DNA of 64,000 bases from Demequina iriomotensis (lineage in GTDB: Bacteria; Actinomycetota; Actinomycetes; Actinomycetales; Demequinaceae), in the NCBI RefSeq assembly GCF_000971395.1, contig NZ_BBME01000018.1, forward strand, positions 1 to 64,000, read 5' to 3'. Within the stretch, counting starts at the first letter, position 1. Each line of letters opens with the position of its first letter. This document shows positions 61,501-64,000 of the stretch, piece by piece. A program made the translations under genes and the position numbers. The notes below the pieces were generated by a model. It saw only the letters and a list, made by a program, of their open reading frames with translations, made no database searches and was not told where the DNA came from.

Positions 61501-64000
61501 TGCGCGCCGTCGCGGTCGCGGTCCGGCCGCGCGCGTCGATCACGCGGAACTCGAAGCTGTCCTGCCCCGCGAAGCCCGCGACCGAGGCGTAGACCAGCGC
61601 GGTGCCGTCCGCGCTCACGCGTGCCGCGCCGTGCGAGGGCTGCGCCGTCACCGCGTCGAGCCGCACGGCGTCGCCGTCGGGGTCGACCCCGGTGCCATCG
61701 AAGGTGAGCCGCACCTCCTCGCCCGAGGAGGCGCGACCGGCGAGGTCCGGAGGCGTGGGCGCCGCGTTCTCGGTGCCGTCGGTGACGGTCACCACCACGC
61801 TCGCGGTGTCGCGCTGCGACGGGTACCCGAGCACGTACGAGACGTAAGGGATGCGGTAGGTCCCGGGGGTCTCCGGCGCGAGGATCCGCACCAGCGGGCC
61901 CGCCGCGAAGGCGAGGCCGTCCCCTTCGGGAGCCGCGACGGAGCCGGGGTCGAGGGCGACCACGGCGCCCGCGGCGGCGACGTCGTTGCCCAGCACGCGC
62001 ACGTCGACCTGGCCGCCCGCACGGACGGTGATCGCATCGTCCGCCGCGAGCGGCGGCGCCGGGACGGAGGCGTCCAGCAGCATGACGGTGATCTCCCCGC
62101 GCACCGTCATCGCGGCGCGGCCCGAGCCGTCGGAGACCGTGTAGGAGACCACGCCGAGCACGCCCGGCTGCCCGTCGCCCGTGGTCCCGGACAGGCGCAG
62201 CGCGCCGTGGCCGACGATGGACGCCTCCACGCGCGCGCCATCCGTCCCGGCGACCGAGGCGTCGGACAGCAGCAGCACCCGCCCGCCGGGGTTGGTGACG
62301 GCGTCGAGCACGTCCACCGTGACGTCCTCGTGCGGCCGCACGAACGCCGTGAGGGGCACCGTCGCGAGCGCCTCGTCCTCGGGCGCGACCACCGTGACGC
62401 GTGCATCGCCGCGCGCCTGCAGCGCGCCGTCGACCACCGTCACCTCGACGGTGTAGGTGCCGGGCTCCTCGGCCGCGAAGAGCACCCCCGTCGCGTCGGG
62501 CGAGATCTCGACCGTCGCGCCGTCCGCGGGATCGACGCTGGCCTCGGTCACCACGGGTGCCCCCGAGCCGCCGGTGACGCGCGCCGCGAGGTCGATCGCG
62601 GTGCGGACGCCCTGGAGCGCGGTGACCGCGAGGGGGTCGACGCTGAGGCGAGGCGATCCGACCACGGAGACGGTGAGCGTGCGTCGGCTGGTCTGACCGC
62701 GCGCGTCCGCGACCGTCACCTCGATGCTCGCGCGCGTGGAGCCGCCGCCGTGGCGCACCACCACGGTGCCGTCGGGGCGCGCGGCAACCCCCACGTCCGG
62801 ATCGTCCGTGGTCGCCGACGCGACGTAGACGGGATCCCCGTCGGGGTCCACCCAGCCCTCGAGGACGTCCACCTGCACGGTGCCGCCCTCCTCGACGCGC
62901 GGCGCGGGCCATGGCGCGAGGCAGCCCTCGGTCCCGCACCACTCGGGCGCGGACTCGCCGTCGGAGACCGTGAGCGTCACCTCCGCGGCGTCGGACAGCC
63001 CCTGCGCCCCCGTGCCGTCCGACACCGCGTAGGAGAAGGTGGCGCTCCCCGTGGCCCCTGGCGCGACGGTCGCGACGAGCGACTGGCCGTCGTCGCCGAT
63101 CGCGACGGTGCCGAAGCCAGCCTCCGGCTGCGTGAGCGACGCGGAGTCGATCGTGAGGAGGTCGCCGTTGGGGTCGTGGTCGTTGAGAAGGACGGGCAGG
63201 CGCACCTGCCGTCCCGCCCGCACGCCCAGCGCATCGGCCTCCGCGACGGGCGGGCGCGGGTCCCTCACCTCCGAGGCCTGCTGCTGCTCCTCCTCGGCGG
63301 TCGTGGTCTGCTCGTCGGGCGACCACTCCTGCGAGGACGCCACGAGCGTCCCCGACGGCACGTCCCACACCCAGCCGCTGCGCGACTCGTTGAGCACCAT
63401 GCGCGAGCCGTTGGTGCGCAGCACCGGGTCGCGCCGCTCGCCCAGCGTGCCGCCCGCGTAGTCCAGCGTGACGGTCGGACCCGCGGAGCTCCACAGCGTC
63501 CCGGTGCCCGATCCCGGCGGCAGCCACGCGGCGTACACGATCCCGTCGAGCTCGACCGGGGCCGCCGGCGCCCCCGCGGCCGCCGAGGAGCCGAACACGC
63601 GCTCCGCGGCGCCGCCGTCCGCCGGCACCTGGACCAGCCCGCGCCCGTCGGCGATGAGGACGTCGGCTCCGCCGGTGGGCCGCTGCAGGCGCGCGTCCGC
63701 GTCGGTGTCCGTCGCCACCGCGCCGTCCTGGCGCGCGCGCCACAGCTCGCCCGAGTCGACCTCGAGCAGCGCCCAGTCACCCGCGGCGAAGGACACCTGG
63801 TAGGTGCCGTCCTCGGGCGCATCGGGCACCGCGTCGACGCCGTCGAGGTCGCCGTCCGCGCCCGCGCGCACCACACCGCCCTGCGCCGGGGAGTACGCGG
63901 CGACGTCGCCCTCCGCCGTGATCGCGACGGCCACGGCACGCAGACCCTCGCCCGAGGGCATCGTCACCTCGCGCGGATCCAGCGCCGTCCCGTCGGACAG
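58532..64000 (-). CDS. Giant Ig-like/fibronectin-type surface protein, 5' end outside window
   Basis: At least 1820 residues are visible, and the frame is open at the window edge, so the N-terminus (probably with a membrane anchor) is missing. The N-terminal visible third is beta-propeller-like. Several Ig-like/tandem-95 modules follow, e.g. VRAGRQVRLPVLLNDHDPNGD and FDGTGVDPDGDAVRLDAVTAQPSHG. Fn3-like and Cys-containing modules come near the end (CTPAGVCTPIAGLANG), which finishes in a PTPDPTVTP tail. It is probably a cell-surface adhesin or scaffold, assembled by the MoxR/DUF58 products encoded downstream. Confidence 0.87.
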   Translation of the reverse strand: MSDGTALDPREVTMPSGEGLRAVAVAITAEGDVAAYSPAQGGVVRAGADGDLDGVDAVPDAPEDGTYQVSFAAGDWALLEVDSGELWRARQDGAVATDTDADARLQRPTGGADVLIADGRGLVQVPADGGAAERVFGSSAAAGAPAAPVELDGIVYAAWLPPGSGTGTLWSSAGPTVTLDYAGGTLGERRDPVLRTNGSRMVLNESRSGWVWDVPSGTLVASSQEWSPDEQTTTAEEEQQQASEVRDPRPPVAEADALGVRAGRQVRLPVLLNDHDPNGDLLTIDSASLTQPEAGFGTVAIGDDGQSLVATVAPGATGSATFSYAVSDGTGAQGLSDAAEVTLTVSDGESAPEWCGTEGCLAPWPAPRVEEGGTVQVDVLEGWVDPDGDPVYVASATTDDPDVGVAARPDGTVVVRHGGGSTRASIEVTVADARGQTSRRTLTVSVVGSPRLSVDPLAVTALQGVRTAIDLAARVTGGSGAPVVTEASVDPADGATVEISPDATGVLFAAEEPGTYTVEVTVVDGALQARGDARVTVVAPEDEALATVPLTAFVRPHEDVTVDVLDAVTNPGGRVLLLSDASVAGTDGARVEASIVGHGALRLSGTTGDGQPGVLGVVSYTVSDGSGRAAMTVRGEITVMLLDASVPAPPLAADDAITVRAGGQVDVRVLGNDVAAAGAVVALDPGSVAAPEGDGLAFAAGPLVRILAPETPGTYRIPYVSYVLGYPSQRDTASVVVTVTDGTENAAPTPPDLAGRASSGEEVRLTFDGTGVDPDGDAVRLDAVTAQPSHGAARVSADGTALVYASVAGFAGQDSFEFRVIDARGRTATATARIGVVAVEADPAPVTYSDFVQVQAGTGRQTVVQPLANDLDLTGGALELTDVRPDAVEGTAEHAALAALLPSAAELAAALPEGLVTFDVPQDVGSYAFLYTVRNATGSLAQGRIVIKGVRERVVDVPIVTDTVLTLEDRDAFPQGVDVLDGTVAWSSGDAPTLRLSLWGDPTDVTAVGSTLSGPLPDQTRIVAFRVEGTDFAGEPAVGYGFLRVLGGQDLRLALREDARIQVDEDSTATVDVRPLLAAPEGTAIEVDAAQVAAGGAREAGRCVSAGDTRVRYEAGRGAPYTDTCLVAVRLVDQDAWTMLPVPVTVVPTDPVPSLVSASLELSPGATASFDLGQMVRWPEGAKAAAVDVVASYSGQLFTVARDGATLTLTAADAATPGRAESVTVSLPDHPEVQPRVLSLIVGSAPSRLPKGGSVVQRCSQADGDGCTFSVIETSGEVNPLPGTPLEVVDVVGAGDCPDVRFTVVGPGAVRASWGSSAPGGVCDAVFSVRDAQGRVSGAERGGTISLDLQGYPRAATRVVQTDYGDGTATLAVTPGAAAGAYPALLGFDIVTGGTTVATCTPAGVCTPIAGLANGAKATYTAYAVNAVGRASAGPTTVAWAYAAPAQPTVVSWQPSVTSGDGGRIDLVLDIADPSTSAVRITVGGTEQTIAVSSGRQRLDGVAIGSNTPVDVTIAPLTGLDLPPAGDPQAEGAGVTVTANGVGRPTLSNAAYAYTTGADRATITASVASGGAGSTTWVGRVANGRCTDLVQAAGGTASFTVAVNANANNTVTVCAESRVEDRTFGEAATVDVVFAAFQDPGAPVLQRGYRVADTCVGAGTSCTTALAGEPQWQPRAGLEIWYRGSDGTTSRSFADVMVAGRDVSVVAYYCVDFGGGQRTCSTQTTPVTAEAGATYRPTVTFAACTVGTQPVATFGGTAADFSAAVTMLDAGGAATTDATLMRSASVTVTFQGDLAGIAPWTGAAVTCGGAPPEPTPDPTVTP

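Overview
The window is about 73% G+C and reads as a chromosomal stretch of a high-GC actinobacterium, most likely a Micrococcales-type organism. This rests on gene content: a conservon (cvnA-D), two LppM-like lipoproteins, an actinobacterial yybP-ykoY manganese riboswitch, a DtxR/IdeR-type iron box, Streptomyces-type DnaA boxes (TTGTCCACA), and many leaderless promoters in which TAnnnT lies 6 or 7 nt before an ATG or GTG. The genus was not determined. No phage, insertion sequence, rRNA or CRISPR array was seen.

Layout. 1-7000: an 11-bp minisatellite touching a tRNA-Ser(UGA), an orphan PIN protein, and the cvnA-B-C-D sensor/GTPase operon. 7.1-15.2 kb: a quinone oxidoreductase, a HAD phosphatase, serS divergent from a diacylglycerol kinase, a glycosyltransferase-pheA operon, and pgm. 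15.2-23.8 kb: tandem LppM lipoproteins, an MFS carrier, a DosR-like box with a possible small RNA, a VanZ protein, a two-component system, an unknown anchored protein and an ATP-grasp ligase. 23.9-28.1 kb: the Mn riboswitch and TerC exporter, a TfoX-N protein, a small membrane protein, an SRPBCC protein, a MalY/PatB enzyme and a methyltransferase. 28.1-37.3 kb: a PCuAC/DyP peroxidase cluster, an aminoglycoside-phosphotransferase-like kinase, an iron-regulated siderophore-interacting protein, a DUF2202 protein co-transcribed with its own two-component system, a dead kinase homologue and a DUF6174 lipoprotein. 37.4-43 kb: a KhtT/KhtU K+/H+ antiporter, a second MFS carrier, a PAT-type acetyltransferase, an AbiEi-like regulator with three upstream repeats, a VOC protein and an orphan prepilin. 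43-50.3 kb: metE, GNAT, osmC and metF (one-carbon/methionine metabolism), the tag glycosylase flanked by DnaA boxes, NUDIX, gcvH and gcvT. 50.36 kb to the end: one tightly overlapping seven-gene operon on the minus strand (giant Ig-like/Fn3 protein, MoxR, DUF58, transglutaminase-like, FHA, PP2C, tail-anchored protein), whose first gene runs off the window.

How the parts work together. metF makes the methyl-tetrahydrofolate that metE consumes, and gcvH/gcvT feed the same one-carbon pool. CvnA-D form a membrane kinase/roadblock/GTPase signalling unit. The seven-gene operon looks like an envelope-assembly system controlled by threonine phosphorylation, because it pairs an FHA reader with a PP2C eraser and encodes a tail-anchored protein carrying two copies of a TRLSxRR motif.

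The strongest unexplained signal is DNA-level. The 10-mer GGACGATGCG occurs 28 times in 64 kb (14 per strand), in genes, in different reading frames and in several intergenic gaps, where composition predicts fewer than one. This resembles an uptake-sequence or HIP1-like dispersed motif. All counts were made by eye.
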